Source: an uncultured Clostridium sp. (GTDB lineage Bacteria; Bacillota; Clostridia; TANB77; CAG-508). From it: 64,000 nt of DNA. Below the pieces are notes generated by a model. The model was not told where the DNA came from and made no database searches. It was given only the letters and a program-made list of their open reading frames with translations. This document shows, piece by piece, positions 1-7,112 of the stretch (within the stretch, counting starts at the first letter, position 1; each line of letters starts with the position of its first letter). The position numbers and the translations under genes were made by a program. Where the stretch lies: assembly GCA_947653235.1 (NCBI GenBank), contig CANTGH010000003.1:91007-155006 (forward strand). Direction: 5' to 3'.

Positions 1-376
1 CAATCAGCACAATTGTCCTCTTTTTAACTCTAAATACCTTTACGTTTTCCTTAAGTTCTGGTGGAACCAAACTGCAGTTCTCATCCACCCGCAGTTCCCA
101 TTCTTTAAACATTTTCTGAAGTTCTATTAGCGCTTTTTGCATGGCCTCAGCATTACCTGAAAAACAAAACTCGACATTAACACGAGCCCAGGTTATCTTC
201 TTAACGAAATCACTCACTTCTGTTAAGTATTCGACTTTTTTATCCCGTCTTTCTTCATTTGGCTCATTGGCCTGGATGTCTTCCTGAAGCGCTTTCAATT
301 CCTTCAAAATATTCTTGCTCCATCCAGAGCACCAAACACTATCTGTTCTTTCAATGTTCTTCTTTTCTTTCATCAT
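1..376 (-). CDS. Hypothetical protein, 3' end outside window
   Basis: An open frame of 125 codons starts at an ATG preceded by a good AGGAGGC-type site and runs off the left edge without a stop. I recognise no family. The product is charged and probably helical. The DNA is visibly richer in G+C than the neighbours and uses codons such as CTG, GCG and CAG. It holds two in-frame CGG codons (245-247 and 89-91), which the native genes here avoid; skipping the C at the first one leads to a stop within about ten codons. I infer a recently acquired gene. An assembly chimera at the contig edge is also possible. Confidence 0.6.
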   Translation of the reverse strand, partial: MMKEKKNIERTDSVWCSGWSKNILKELKALQEDIQANEPNEERRDKKVEYLTEVSDFVKKITWARVNVEFCFSGNAEAMQKALIELQKMFKEWELRVDENCSLVPPELKENVKVFRVKKRTIVLI

Positions 377-513
377 ATTTGCCTCCTTTAAGTAAGTTGT
401 CCTCCTGCAAAATTGGAAAACATAATTTCAATATTATTATTATATATTTATTATATCACATTTTCATAATGTTGTCAATACCATTTTATGTAAATTTTTA
501 TTTTTTTTTTTTT

Positions 514-554
514 GATACAAAAATACCGAAAGCATTTCCTCTGCTTTCGGTATT
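514..554 (-). terminator. Terminator of the rpsF-ssb-rpsR operon
   Basis: A 13-bp perfect stem (arms 522-534 and 542-554) with a 7-nt loop is followed on the minus strand by a T run, just after the rpsR stop. Confidence 0.85.
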
Positions 555-567
555 AGGTATACAGCAA

Positions 568-852
568 TTAATCTTGCGAATATGGTATAACAGCAATATG
601 TCTTGCTCTTTTGACCGTATTCGTAATCACTCTTTGATGTTTGGCACATGCGCCAGTTGCTCTTCTTGGTAAGATTTTACCTTTTTCATTGATAAATCTT
701 TTAATTTGTTCTGCATTTTTATAATCCAATTCTAAGTTTTTATCTGCACATAATGGACAAACTTTCTTTTTTATTTTTCGAAACTTTGGATTATAATCAT
801 CATCTTGATTATTTCTATTAAACTTTTTATTATGTTGTTTTTTATCTGCCAT
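568..852 (-). CDS. rpsR: 30S ribosomal protein S18
   Basis: S18 binds S6 on the platform of the small ribosomal subunit. The 94-residue product has a lysine-rich N-terminus, the CPLC motif near residue 32 and the conserved core around [15 protein letters not shown], ending in the usual arginine-rich RHIAVIPY region. It is last in the rpsF-ssb-rpsR operon, the order normal in Bacillota, and is followed by a strong terminator. Length is slightly above the usual 75-80 because of the basic N-terminal extension. No in-frame CGG occurs. Confidence 0.97.
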   Translation of the reverse strand: MADKKQHNKKFNRNNQDDDYNPKFRKIKKKVCPLCADKNLELDYKNAEQIKRFINEKGKILPRRATGACAKHQRVITNTVKRARHIAVIPYSQD

Positions 853-888
853 TTTATTTTACCTCCAATCAATTAAACCTTTACATTA

Positions 889-1317
889 TTAGAATGGTAA
901 ATCATCATCTGAACCAGATGTTACTTGGAATTCACCAGAATTTGCAATATTTTCACCAAATGTATTTTCAAGATTAGCATTTCCTGCTTCTGAATCTCTT
1001 CTTGAATCAGCAAAATATGCTTCTTCTGCAACAACTTCTGTTACATAACGTTTTTGACCTTGCTCATCATCCCATGTCCTTGTTTGAATTCTTCCAATAA
1101 CACCAACTTGTTGCCCTTTTTTGAAATATTTGCTACAAAATTCACCTGTCTTACTCCAAGCAACTATATTGATAAAATCAGCCTGTCTTTCTTCACCTTG
1201 TCTTGCAAATCTTCGATTAACAGCTAAAGAAAAAGATGCGACTAAAGTATTATTGGTTTGTGTATAACGAACCTCTGGATCTTTGGTTAATCTACCCATT
1301 AAAATTACTTTGTTCAT
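889..1317 (-). CDS. ssb: Single-stranded DNA-binding protein
   Basis: SSB coats single-stranded DNA in replication and repair. The N-terminal OB fold begins MNKVILMGRLTKDPEVRYTQ and the C-terminus ends in the acidic DDDLPF tip that docks partner proteins such as PriA and the polymerase machinery. The length of 142 residues is normal. It lies between rpsF and rpsR with short gaps, as in most Bacillota, so it is co-transcribed with the two ribosomal proteins. Confidence 0.97.
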   Translation of the reverse strand: MNKVILMGRLTKDPEVRYTQTNNTLVASFSLAVNRRFARQGEERQADFINIVAWSKTGEFCSKYFKKGQQVGVIGRIQTRTWDDEQGQKRYVTEVVAEEAYFADSRRDSEAGNANLENTFGENIANSGEFQVTSGSDDDLPF

Positions 1318-1330
1318 ATGTTTTCACCTT

Positions 1331-1618
1331 CTATTCTTCGTCTTTTCTTACAACGATAAATTTAATTACTTCATCTGTAATTCTATAAATTCTTTCAAGT
1401 TCTTTAATTAGTTCTGGATTTGCTTCAAAATAAATCACAACATAATTTCCTTCTTTATGTTTTTTGATTTCATAAGCTAACTTCTTCATTCCTAATTCTT
1501 CGACTTTTTCTACTTTTCCATCATTATTAATCAAATTAGAGAACTTTTCAATAAGAGCCTTTACAGCTGTTTCTTCAACATTTGGATTAATAATGAATAC
1601 GGTTTCGTATTTATTCAT
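1331..1618 (-). CDS. rpsF: 30S ribosomal protein S6
   Basis: S6 pairs with S18 in the 30S platform. The 95-residue product starts MNKYETVFIINPNVEE and has the family pattern KLAYEIKKHKEGNYVVIYF. It is the first gene of the rpsF-ssb-rpsR operon, with an AAAGGAGGTG ribosome site directly upstream and a promoter about 90 bp away. A small hairpin (CATAC/GTATG, about 1650-1664) lies in the leader. S6:S18 autoregulatory leaders exist in Bacillota, but I cannot confirm one here. Confidence 0.97.
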   Translation of the reverse strand: MNKYETVFIINPNVEETAVKALIEKFSNLINNDGKVEKVEELGMKKLAYEIKKHKEGNYVVIYFEANPELIKELERIYRITDEVIKFIVVRKDEE

Positions 1619-1707
1619 TATTTTTCACCTCCTTTTGGATATCAAACCCATACTTTTGGTATGAGTAAGGATTTAAATTTCATCTATAGTCATTTAAATA
1701 CGGATAC

Positions 1708-1736
1708 ATTTTAACATAGTTTTTTTCATTTGGCAA
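1708..1736 (-). promoter_or_regulatory. Sigma-A promoter of rpsF operon
   Basis: TTGCCA (1731-1736) and TAAAAT (1708-1713) are separated by exactly 17 bp, upstream of rpsF on the minus strand. Confidence 0.7.
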
Positions 1737-1857
1737 GGTTTTTCCTAAAAAAATTGAAAAAATATCCATCTTAATTGTAAACTTCACTCTTATTTTGTAT
1801 ATCCTTCTTACCTTTTGGAAATACTATTTCTAATTTAAGAAAGGAAAGGTGATTCAT

Positions 1858-2032
1858 ATGACAAGTAAAGAGCTTTTATATGTCGAAGACGCTCTAGGTC
1901 ATGAAAAATTCATGAAATGTTGTGCACGGAAAAACATCTTCAAAATTAACAGACCCAGCACTTTCTGCTTATGTAGCAGAACTTGAAAAGACACACACAG
2001 ACTTATTAAACAAATTTAAAAATTTATTATAA
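1858..2032 (+). CDS. Small spore-coat-like protein, read through a CGG +1 site
   Basis: The frame begins MTSKELLYVEDALGHE, typical of the small coat-associated proteins found next to CotF in Clostridia. At codon 24 it reaches CGG (1927-1929). Staying in frame gives an unrelated tail and a stop about 19 codons later. Skipping the C gives GKTSSKLTDPALSAYVAELE and a natural end at 2032, for a 57-residue product. The length of 175 nt is 3n+1. A ribosome site (GGAAAGGTG) precedes the ATG, and the next coat gene follows after 9 bp, so the two form an operon. Family assignment is from memory of related short proteins. Confidence 0.7.
1927..1930 (+). other. CGG-A +1 recoding site (coat gene)
   Basis: Codon 24 of the coat-like gene. 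The frame resumes if C is skipped and GGA is read. Preceding codon GCA. Confidence 0.75.
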
Positions 2033-2041
2033 GGAGGAATT

Positions 2042-2287
2042 ATGGAAGACAGAGATTTAATGGAAAACGAATTATTAGTCATCAAAGGTGTTTGCGATTT
2101 ATATCTTCATGGAACACTTGAAAGTACAACCGCAGAGGTTCACTGTGCTTTTAAAGAAGCATTAAACATTTCTTTGGATATTCAAAATAAACTTTACAAC
2201 TTAATGGCTGAAAAAGGTTGGTACAAAACTGACACAGCGGAACAAACAAAAATTGATGCAGCTAAAAATAAATATGCTAATGCTTAA
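2042..2287 (+). CDS. CotF-like spore coat protein
   Basis: The 81-residue product carries the Coat_F pattern: an N-terminal acidic stretch, GVCDLYLHGTLESTT and a C-terminal helix ending LYNLMAEKGWY. The family is associated with the spore coat of Bacillota, though its molecular role is unclear. It starts at an ATG right after an AAGGAGGA site and is the second gene of a two-gene operon. A strong bidirectional terminator follows. Confidence 0.8.
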   Translation: MEDRDLMENELLVIKGVCDLYLHGTLESTTAEVHCAFKEALNISLDIQNKLYNLMAEKGWYKTDTAEQTKIDAAKNKYANA

Positions 2288-2288
2288 G

Positions 2289-2327
2289 AAAAATCCCATG
2301 AAATAGAAACATTTCATGGGATTTTTA
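2289..2327. terminator. Bidirectional terminator
   Basis: A 14-bp perfect stem (291-304 and 311-324 of the 2 kb block) with A and T runs on both sides separates the coat operon from the convergent DUF368 gene. Confidence 0.9.
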
Positions 2328-2330
2328 ACA

Positions 2331-3212
2331 TTATTTTCCTTCTTTCTTCTCCATCACACTTCTTAATTTCTGCAATCCAAAAATCACCAAACCACCAAGA
2401 ATGAAAAATAGTATGCTAAAAGTTTGTAAAGTCATAGCCTCTTGTGGTACATCTAAAGTAGTTGGACCTTGCACAATCGAAAATAGAGACCCAATCATTA
2501 AACCAATAATTGCATAAATCGTTTGACTTCTAAACTTTTCCAAACACATTCGAATAAGTTTTATCACAGCAATCACACCCACAATAATTCCTAAACCAAA
2601 TACCAATAAAGCTGGAAAATACGAAAAATTCAAATGCAAAAACTCTTTGATAGCATTAACAATTGGCAAATATAAACCAAAAATCAAGAGCAACGTCGAA
2701 CCTGAAATGCCTGGCAAAACCATTGCTGTGATGGCAATTGCGCCAGCAATAAAAATATAAACAGCTGAGCCAAAAGTCAAACTTGCCACATTTACATCAC
2801 TTGCTGGATTAAAAATAGAAATCAAAATGACTAATGCTGCCCCGAAAATGGTAAAAATCAAATTGATATATTTTCCCTTCACAACCTCTTTTTCTTCCCT
2901 AATTACCAATGGAATAGAAAATAAGACAAATCCTAAAAACATCGAACTAATCGCATAAATATGGTTTTCAAAAACGCTGGCTAAAACCAACATCGCCAAA
3001 ATAAAACCAACACCCCAACCAATTCCTATTTTAATAAGAAAAAAAATCGCCTCTTTTCTTTCTTCTTTACTACCAGAAATCAAATTATCAAGAGAGCTAA
3101 TGAATTTGTCGTAAAATCCCAACAAAAACGCTATTGTTCCCCCCGAAACACCTGGAACGCTATCTGCTAGCGCCATACAAAATCCTCGAATGAAGTTTAA
3201 TACATAATTCAT
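2331..3212 (-). CDS. DUF368 membrane protein, likely polyprenyl-phosphate transporter
   Basis: The 293-residue protein has about eight to nine hydrophobic segments and two copies of the family signature, VPGVSGGTIAFLLG near residue 20 and LPGISGSTLLLIFG near residue 165, consistent with an inverted repeat fold. DUF368 proteins (PopT group) have been implicated in returning undecaprenyl phosphate across the membrane for cell-wall synthesis. That role is inferred here from the family. The gene stands alone; R1 and a terminator lie upstream. Confidence 0.85.
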   Translation of the reverse strand: MNYVLNFIRGFCMALADSVPGVSGGTIAFLLGFYDKFISSLDNLISGSKEERKEAIFFLIKIGIGWGVGFILAMLVLASVFENHIYAISSMFLGFVLFSIPLVIREEKEVVKGKYINLIFTIFGAALVILISIFNPASDVNVASLTFGSAVYIFIAGAIAITAMVLPGISGSTLLLIFGLYLPIVNAIKEFLHLNFSYFPALLVFGLGIIVGVIAVIKLIRMCLEKFRSQTIYAIIGLMIGSLFSIVQGPTTLDVPQEAMTLQTFSILFFILGGLVIFGLQKLRSVMEKKEGK

Positions 3213-3408
3213 TTCATTTTCTCCTTTTCATTTTCTTTTGCAAATTCTTTATAAGGCATCCTAATGCTATGTAAATATATGTGCTAAAATGAACATCATG
3301 CTATTTTGTTATAATTTCTTTGATGCATAAAAACACAATGCTACTTTGATTTTTTTATTGTATCACAAATTTTAACTTTTGCAAGAGATTTATTCATTTT
3401 TTCAAAAG

Positions 3409-3432
3409 TAAAAAAGTCGTTTTCACGACTTT
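3409..3432 (-). terminator. Terminator downstream of the rsmF-like gene
   Basis: An 8-bp stem (413-420 and 425-432 of the 3.4 kb block) with a TTTC loop is followed by T6 on the minus strand. R1 lies between it and the rsmF-like stop. Confidence 0.7.
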
Positions 3433-3473
3433 GCTATTTTTTGAATATCATATCTTTCCTCAATAAATCCCCT

Positions 3474-3546
3474 ACCTTTTATTATATCATATTTCCAAAC
3501 TTATGTCAACTTGACTTTTCCTCAAAAATATGATATAATAAAAGGT
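3474..3546. repeat. Palindromic promoter element, copy R1 (73 bp)
   Basis: First of three dispersed copies (others at 25388 and 60865). Ends are inverted repeats of about 21 bp beginning ACCTTTTATTATA. Each strand has its own promoter: minus TTGACA-17-TATAAT and plus TTGACT-17-TATAAT, with the two -35 boxes one base apart at the centre. It sits between the rsmF-like stop and its terminator. The remainder of 3213-3473 shows no gene. Confidence 0.85.
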
Positions 3547-3582
3547 TATACCTAAATATTCAGAAATTAGGAATACTTAGCA

Positions 3583-4513
3583 TTACATTCGGTTTTTTCT
3601 TAACTTTGCTACAAAAAAACCTTCCCAAAATTCATTTGGACAAATGCACAAAGTACCGTTTTAGCTTCACTGGCAATGTTGGCAACGTCTCCATACCAGA
3701 AAATTCAATGGGAACAATTTCTGATTTCGTTTGATGCAAAACTCTTTCCACAATCTCTTCATTTTCACATGCCAGTATTGAACAAGTCGAATAAACCATC
3801 TCTTGACCTGGTTTTAGAAGATTCATTGCTTTTTGTAACAAAGACAATTGCCATTTTTGGCATTTTTCAAGTAGTTCAATGGTAAATTTTTCGGAAATAT
3901 GGCTATCTTGGCTACTTAGGGTTCCGCTTCCACTGCATGGTGCATCTAATAAAATCGTATCAAAAGCGAAACAATCGTCCATTTTTGTACTATCTGCCAG
4001 CATGACATAGACACTTGATGCCCCTTGTTTTTCGATGTTATACTTTAGGCGTTTAGCACGAATAACATTCCTTTCACAGGCTGTAATGTGTGCTTTATTT
4101 TGTGTAAGTGCCGCAATTTGGGTAGTTTTTCCTCCAGGAGCAGCTGTCATATCTAGAATATCTGTACTAGGCTTAGGATTTAAAATTATGGGAGGTAACA
4201 TTGAAGACAAACTTTGCAGATAAATTTCCCCTTTTTCATACATTTCCAAAGTTTGTATTTGTTTTTCTTGCACCTCTTTTAAAATAACAGCTTCATTGCT
4301 CCATAAAACTCTTTCATAAGCAATTCCCAATTGTTCAAATTGCGTTAAAATAGTATCTATACTTGCTTTTAGCGTATTAATACGAAGTGTCGTTTTTCTT
4401 TTTTGACAATACCCTTTGATGATTTTTTCAATGATTTGTTCATCATATTGTTGATTTAATTGGTTTTTAAAAAACTCTGGTAAATTTATATTTTGGTTCA
4501 TTTTTTCCTCCAA
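3583..4513 (-). CDS. RsmB/RsmF-type rRNA m5C methyltransferase, read through a CGG +1 site
   Basis: SAM-dependent RNA cytosine-5 methyltransferase of the NOL1/NOP2/Sun family. Motifs in order: SAM-binding DMTAAPGGKT near residue 120, DAPCSGSGT near 192 with the first cysteine, and YSTCS near 240 with the catalytic cysteine. In the 0 frame it ends KLKRYFVHLSK. The CGG at codon 286 (3656-3658) read with C skipped gives the normal family ending, CPNEFWEGFFVAKLRK, and a stop at 3583. The total is 309 residues and the length is 3n+1. It may be RsmF-like; the exact rRNA target cannot be read from the sequence. Confidence 0.85.
3655..3658 (-). other. CGG-T +1 recoding site (rsmF-like)
   Basis: Codon 286. 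Skipping C restores the conserved C-terminus of the family. Preceding codon AAA. Confidence 0.85.
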
Positions 4514-4596
4514 AAAGATTATAACACATTTTTACAAAAATGTCGAAACACATTCTTTTTATTTTTTTCATATGATATAGTATAAAGGAGGGAATT

Positions 4597-5013
4597 ATGA
4601 TGTGCATGAATAAAGGAAACAATCATTTTTGTTGTTGCATTTTTAGTCTTATTGCAAGTTTAATTGCTGCTATTGCAATTTCTGCTGTCTTCTACACTGG
4701 ATTAATCACTTCTGTAGCAACTTTAATCTATTTTACTTTAGTTGTAGGTATCTTAGGACTAATATATGTTTTATTAACAGCATTTTGTGGTGGTAGACAT
4801 CACTGTAATAGTATTAAAGATTCTTGTTTAATCACCAGTATTATTGGTTCTATTGTGACAAGCATCTTTGCTTTAACCATCACAAGTTTAGCAACTTTAA
4901 CACTTAGTGTAGCCATCTTAATTGGTGCAGTTGCCTTTTTCTTAATAACAACCTTAATCAATCTTGCAACAATATTCATTGATAAATTATGTGGTAATCA
5001 CTGTGAAGATTAA
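4597..5013 (+). CDS. Small four-helix membrane protein, unknown function
   Basis: The 138-residue product has four predicted membrane helices, a short N-terminus rich in Cys and His (FCCCIF), a Cys/His loop (CGGRHHC) after the second helix and a CGNHCED tail. Such clusters could bind metal, but this is speculation. Similar small proteins occur in Clostridia with no assigned role. The ATG follows an AAAGGAGGG site. It is monocistronic with a terminator directly after it. Confidence 0.6.
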   Translation: MMCMNKGNNHFCCCIFSLIASLIAAIAISAVFYTGLITSVATLIYFTLVVGILGLIYVLLTAFCGGRHHCNSIKDSCLITSIIGSIVTSIFALTITSLATLTLSVAILIGAVAFFLITTLINLATIFIDKLCGNHCED

Positions 5014-5033
5014 TGACTAATCATCTATTTGTT

Positions 5034-5070
5034 AAAAGCATTGTTCTATTTTAAGGACAATGCTTTTTTT
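5034..5070 (+). terminator. Terminator of the 4597 gene
   Basis: An 11-bp stem reading AAAAGCATTGT and its complement, followed by a T8 run. Confidence 0.85.
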
Positions 5071-5086
5071 GATACCATGAATTCCC

Positions 5087-5317
5087 TTAAAAATTTCTTT
5101 TTACAATCTTTAACTTTATTAGCATTTTCTCTTTTGCTTTTAGGTATTCCTCTACCTCATAAACTACCTTTTTTGCATAATTGATATTTATCCAACTCAC
5201 CTCAAACAACTCATCTATTTTTTCTAATAATTCCTTTTCACCATTCATAACATCAATTGAAAAACCATTTAACATTTCATCTGTATATTTTTTTAATTCA
5301 ACAAGTTCTTGTTTCAT
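5087..5317 (-). CDS. Small acidic-basic helical protein, unknown
   Basis: A 76-residue product, almost entirely helical and charged, with no membrane segment and no family I recognise. A TAGGAGG site precedes the ATG and a TTGACT-17-TAATAT promoter lies upstream. It is divergent from the small HTH gene at 5463, and a nested palindrome sits between them, so the HTH protein may control it. This pairing resembles a regulator with its target, but no toxin-antitoxin family is evident. Confidence 0.55.
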   Translation of the reverse strand: MKQELVELKKYTDEMLNGFSIDVMNGEKELLEKIDELFEVSWININYAKKVVYEVEEYLKAKEKMLIKLKIVKRNF

Positions 5318-5354
5318 TTTAACCTCCTACTTTTTTATTCTTTGTTTTGTATAT

Positions 5355-5383
5355 ATATTATCACTTTCACAAACAATAGTCAA
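5355..5383 (-). promoter_or_regulatory. Sigma-A promoter of the 5087 gene
   Basis: TTGACT (5378-5383) and TAATAT (5355-5360) with a 17-bp spacer. The -35 box overlaps the left arm of the palindrome. Confidence 0.7.
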
Positions 5384-5420
5384 GTAGTTACTATATTAGT
5401 AATTGCTTATTTAACTACTT
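5382..5420. promoter_or_regulatory. Nested palindromic operator
   Basis: A perfect 9-bp inverted repeat AAGTAGTTA (5382-5390) / TAACTACTT (5412-5420) encloses a second one, TTACTA (5388-5393) / TAGTAA (5397-5402). The arms overlap the -35 boxes of both divergent promoters, as expected for a repressor site. The binder is inferred to be the HTH protein at 5463. Confidence 0.6.
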
Positions 5421-5439
5421 TCAAATTTCATATTAAAAT
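5411..5439 (+). promoter_or_regulatory. Promoter of the 5463 HTH gene
   Basis: TTAACT (5411-5416), 17-bp spacer, TAAAAT (5434-5439). It overlaps the right operator arm. Confidence 0.5.
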
Positions 5440-5462
5440 AATAAATAAGGAGGCAATAATTT

Positions 5463-5660
5463 ATGATATATTTAGCAATTGATGAACTTTTGAAAAAATA
5501 TAATCGTTCGAGATATTGGTTATCAAAAGAAATCGGAACAGATTTCAGTACAATAAATAAATGGGTTAAAAATGAAAGTATATTCATCAAATTAGAAAGT
5601 ATCGATAAACTCTGTGAAGCATTTCATTGCGAACCAAAAGATTTAATCAAGAAAAAATAA
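5463..5660 (+). CDS. Small XRE/Cro-type HTH repressor
   Basis: A 65-residue single-domain protein with the Cro/CI fold: WLSKEIGTDFSTINKWVKNES is the helix-turn-helix, followed by KLESIDKLCEAFHCEPKDLI, the helix pair common in HTH_26-type regulators. It binds DNA as a dimer in this family. An AAGGAGGC site precedes the ATG. Its own promoter overlaps a nested palindrome, so autoregulation together with control of the divergent 5087 gene is likely. Confidence 0.8.
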   Translation: MIYLAIDELLKKYNRSRYWLSKEIGTDFSTINKWVKNESIFIKLESIDKLCEAFHCEPKDLIKKK

Positions 5661-5739
5661 AAATAAGCAAATGATACCATAGCAATTTTCTATTCAATAA
5701 TAAAAAAACAAAGATTCTTCTTATTTTTTTATTTTTCTC

Positions 5740-5768
5740 TTGACTTTACTCTTCTTATTTGTTAAATT
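5740..5768 (+). promoter_or_regulatory. Promoter of hup
   Basis: TTGACT (5740-5745), 17-bp spacer, TAAATT (5763-5768). Confidence 0.65.
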
Positions 5769-5800
5769 AATTTTAAGATTTAGGAAAGGAGTTTACAAAC

Positions 5801-6079
5801 ATGAACAAATCTGAATTAGTAGAAGCACTTGCACAAAAAACAAATCAAACCAAAAAAAGTGCTGAAGACGCTTTAAATGCTTTAGTAGAAGTAATTACAG
5901 ACGAATTATCAAAAGGAGAAAAAATACAATTAGTTGGATTTGGAACTTTTGAAGTAGTCAAAAGAGCAGCAAGAAAAGGAAAAAATCCTCAAACTGGTGA
6001 AGAATTAAAAATTCCTGCATCTATAGCACCAAAATTTAAAGCTGGAAAAGCTCTTAAAGATATCGTAAACAAAAAATAA
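5801..6079 (+). CDS. hup: DNA-binding protein HU
   Basis: HU bends and compacts DNA as a homodimer. The 92-residue product begins MNKSELVEALAQKTNQTKK and has GFGTFEVVKRAARKGKNPQTG, the beta arm that inserts in the minor groove, then the KAGKALKD C-terminus. It is monocistronic with its own promoter, an AGGAAAGGAG site and a strong terminator. Confidence 0.97.
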   Translation: MNKSELVEALAQKTNQTKKSAEDALNALVEVITDELSKGEKIQLVGFGTFEVVKRAARKGKNPQTGEELKIPASIAPKFKAGKALKDIVNKK

Positions 6080-6081
6080 AT

Positions 6082-6109
6082 AAAAAAGTGGAATTCCTCC
6101 ACTTTTTTA
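6082..6109 (+). terminator. Terminator of hup
   Basis: Stem AAAAAAGTGGA with its complement and a 5-nt loop, followed by a T run. Confidence 0.85.
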
Positions 6110-6195
6110 TTTATGGATTTTTATGACATATTTTTTTACTTTTAGAATATACTAATTGATATAACATTAAAAAATAGCTTTTTTATAAAAAACTC

Positions 6196-6224
6196 TTGAC
6201 AACTTTCATAAAATATAGTATAAT
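6196..6224 (+). promoter_or_regulatory. Promoter of the initiator tRNA
   Basis: Consensus TTGACA (6196-6201), 17-bp spacer, TATAAT (6219-6224), 17 bp before the tRNA. Confidence 0.85.
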
Positions 6225-6241
6225 TTTGTTTGTTGACATAT

Positions 6242-6317
6242 CGCGGAGTGGAGCAGTTGGCAGCTCGTTGGGCTCATAACCCAAAGGTCGTAAGTTCGAG
6301 TCTTACCTCCGCAACCA
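6242..6317 (+). tRNA. Initiator tRNA-fMet (CAU)
   Basis: A 76-nt cloverleaf with encoded CCA. Acceptor 5' CGCGGAG pairs with CTCCGC except for the C1:A72 mismatch diagnostic of initiator tRNA. The anticodon stem has the three G-C pairs (GGG/CCC) of initiators around CTCATAA, and the T arm is GTAAG TTCGAGT CTTAC. It has its own promoter and terminator. Confidence 0.97.
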
Positions 6318-6318
6318 A

Positions 6319-6350
6319 AAAACCAAGCTTTTTACAGCTTGGTTTTTTTA
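6319..6350 (+). terminator. Terminator of the tRNA
   Basis: Stem CCAAGCT/AGCTTGG (6323-6329, 6336-6342), then T7. Confidence 0.85.
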
Positions 6351-6371
6351 TTCTACGTGAAATATAAGTTC

Positions 6372-6626
6372 TTATCCTTTAGCCTCTTCTTTCATATATT
6401 CTCTTAAATCTTCCATACTTATATCCAAAATCATACAAAATGCAATCAACTCAAAATCCTTCAAAATTACCTTTGACGTCTCAATACGATATAAATGACT
6501 TCCATCCATATCAATTCCAAACAATTGCAATTGCTTACAAACATCCAACCCCGTCATCTTCTTTTCCAAACGTCTCTTTCGTATTAAAGACCCAATAACA
6601 TTTGACTTATTATTAAATTTTCTCAT
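6372..6626 (-). CDS. XRE-family HTH protein
   Basis: An 84-residue protein with an XRE-type domain: SLIRKRRLEKKMTGLDVCKQLQ forms the first helices and GIDMDGSHLYRIETSK the recognition region, followed by ILDISMEDLREYM. It is typical of small Clostridia regulators that read a promoter as dimers. A GAGGAGG site precedes the ATG. The target is unknown. It is followed on the minus strand by the tRNA terminator region and lies downstream of the DUF1294 gene. Confidence 0.7.
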   Translation of the reverse strand: MRKFNNKSNVIGSLIRKRRLEKKMTGLDVCKQLQLFGIDMDGSHLYRIETSKVILKDFELIAFCMILDISMEDLREYMKEEAKG

Positions 6627-6690
6627 AAAACCTCCTCATTCCTTCTTCCACAAAAAATATTTTTACCCAAAAACTATCCTATGAATCACT

Positions 6691-7002
6691 CTATCGTAAA
6701 AAAATTCCCATTTTTTCTTGCCCATACAACAAAAAATAAATCACCAAACAAATCTCTGCAATCAAAATCGTCGGAAACCCAATCGTAAACCTCAATTTCT
6801 TCGTCTTATGGCGAAACCTATACATTCCAGCAATCGTTCCAAAACCGCCACCCAAAAACGTAATCATAAAAAGCGTCTTCTCTGGCGTTCTCCAATTTCC
6901 CAACTTTGCTTGATGTTTATCCCACCACATAATAAAAAATCCAATCAAATTAATAATCAATACATACAACAAAATATATTTTATTGGAATTCCCAAAAAC
7001 AT
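6691..7002 (-). CDS. DUF1294 membrane protein
   Basis: The protein has three to four hydrophobic segments and the DUF1294 signature MWWDKHQAKLGNWRTPEKTL then GGGFGTIAGMYRFRHKTKK. The start at 7002 (MFLGIPIKY, 103 residues) is preferred over an upstream ATG because an AAAGGAGG site sits 9 bases before it. Function is unknown; the family is a small inner-membrane protein in many bacteria. Confidence 0.8.
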   Translation of the reverse strand: MFLGIPIKYILLYVLIINLIGFFIMWWDKHQAKLGNWRTPEKTLFMITFLGGGFGTIAGMYRFRHKTKKLRFTIGFPTILIAEICLVIYFLLYGQEKMGIFLR

Positions 7003-7112
7003 TTCTATTTCCTCCTTTCTTATTTCATAGGTGATTATCACAGGTCAAGCGAACAGCAGCCTTTGCAAAGATTTTAAGGAGCAGGTACCCCCTTAAAGCC
7101 CCAGTAGCAACT

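Noticed and set aside
481..513. Long T tract beside rpsR as a slippage switch
   Set aside because: It lies in the intergenic terminator region and affects no reading frame.
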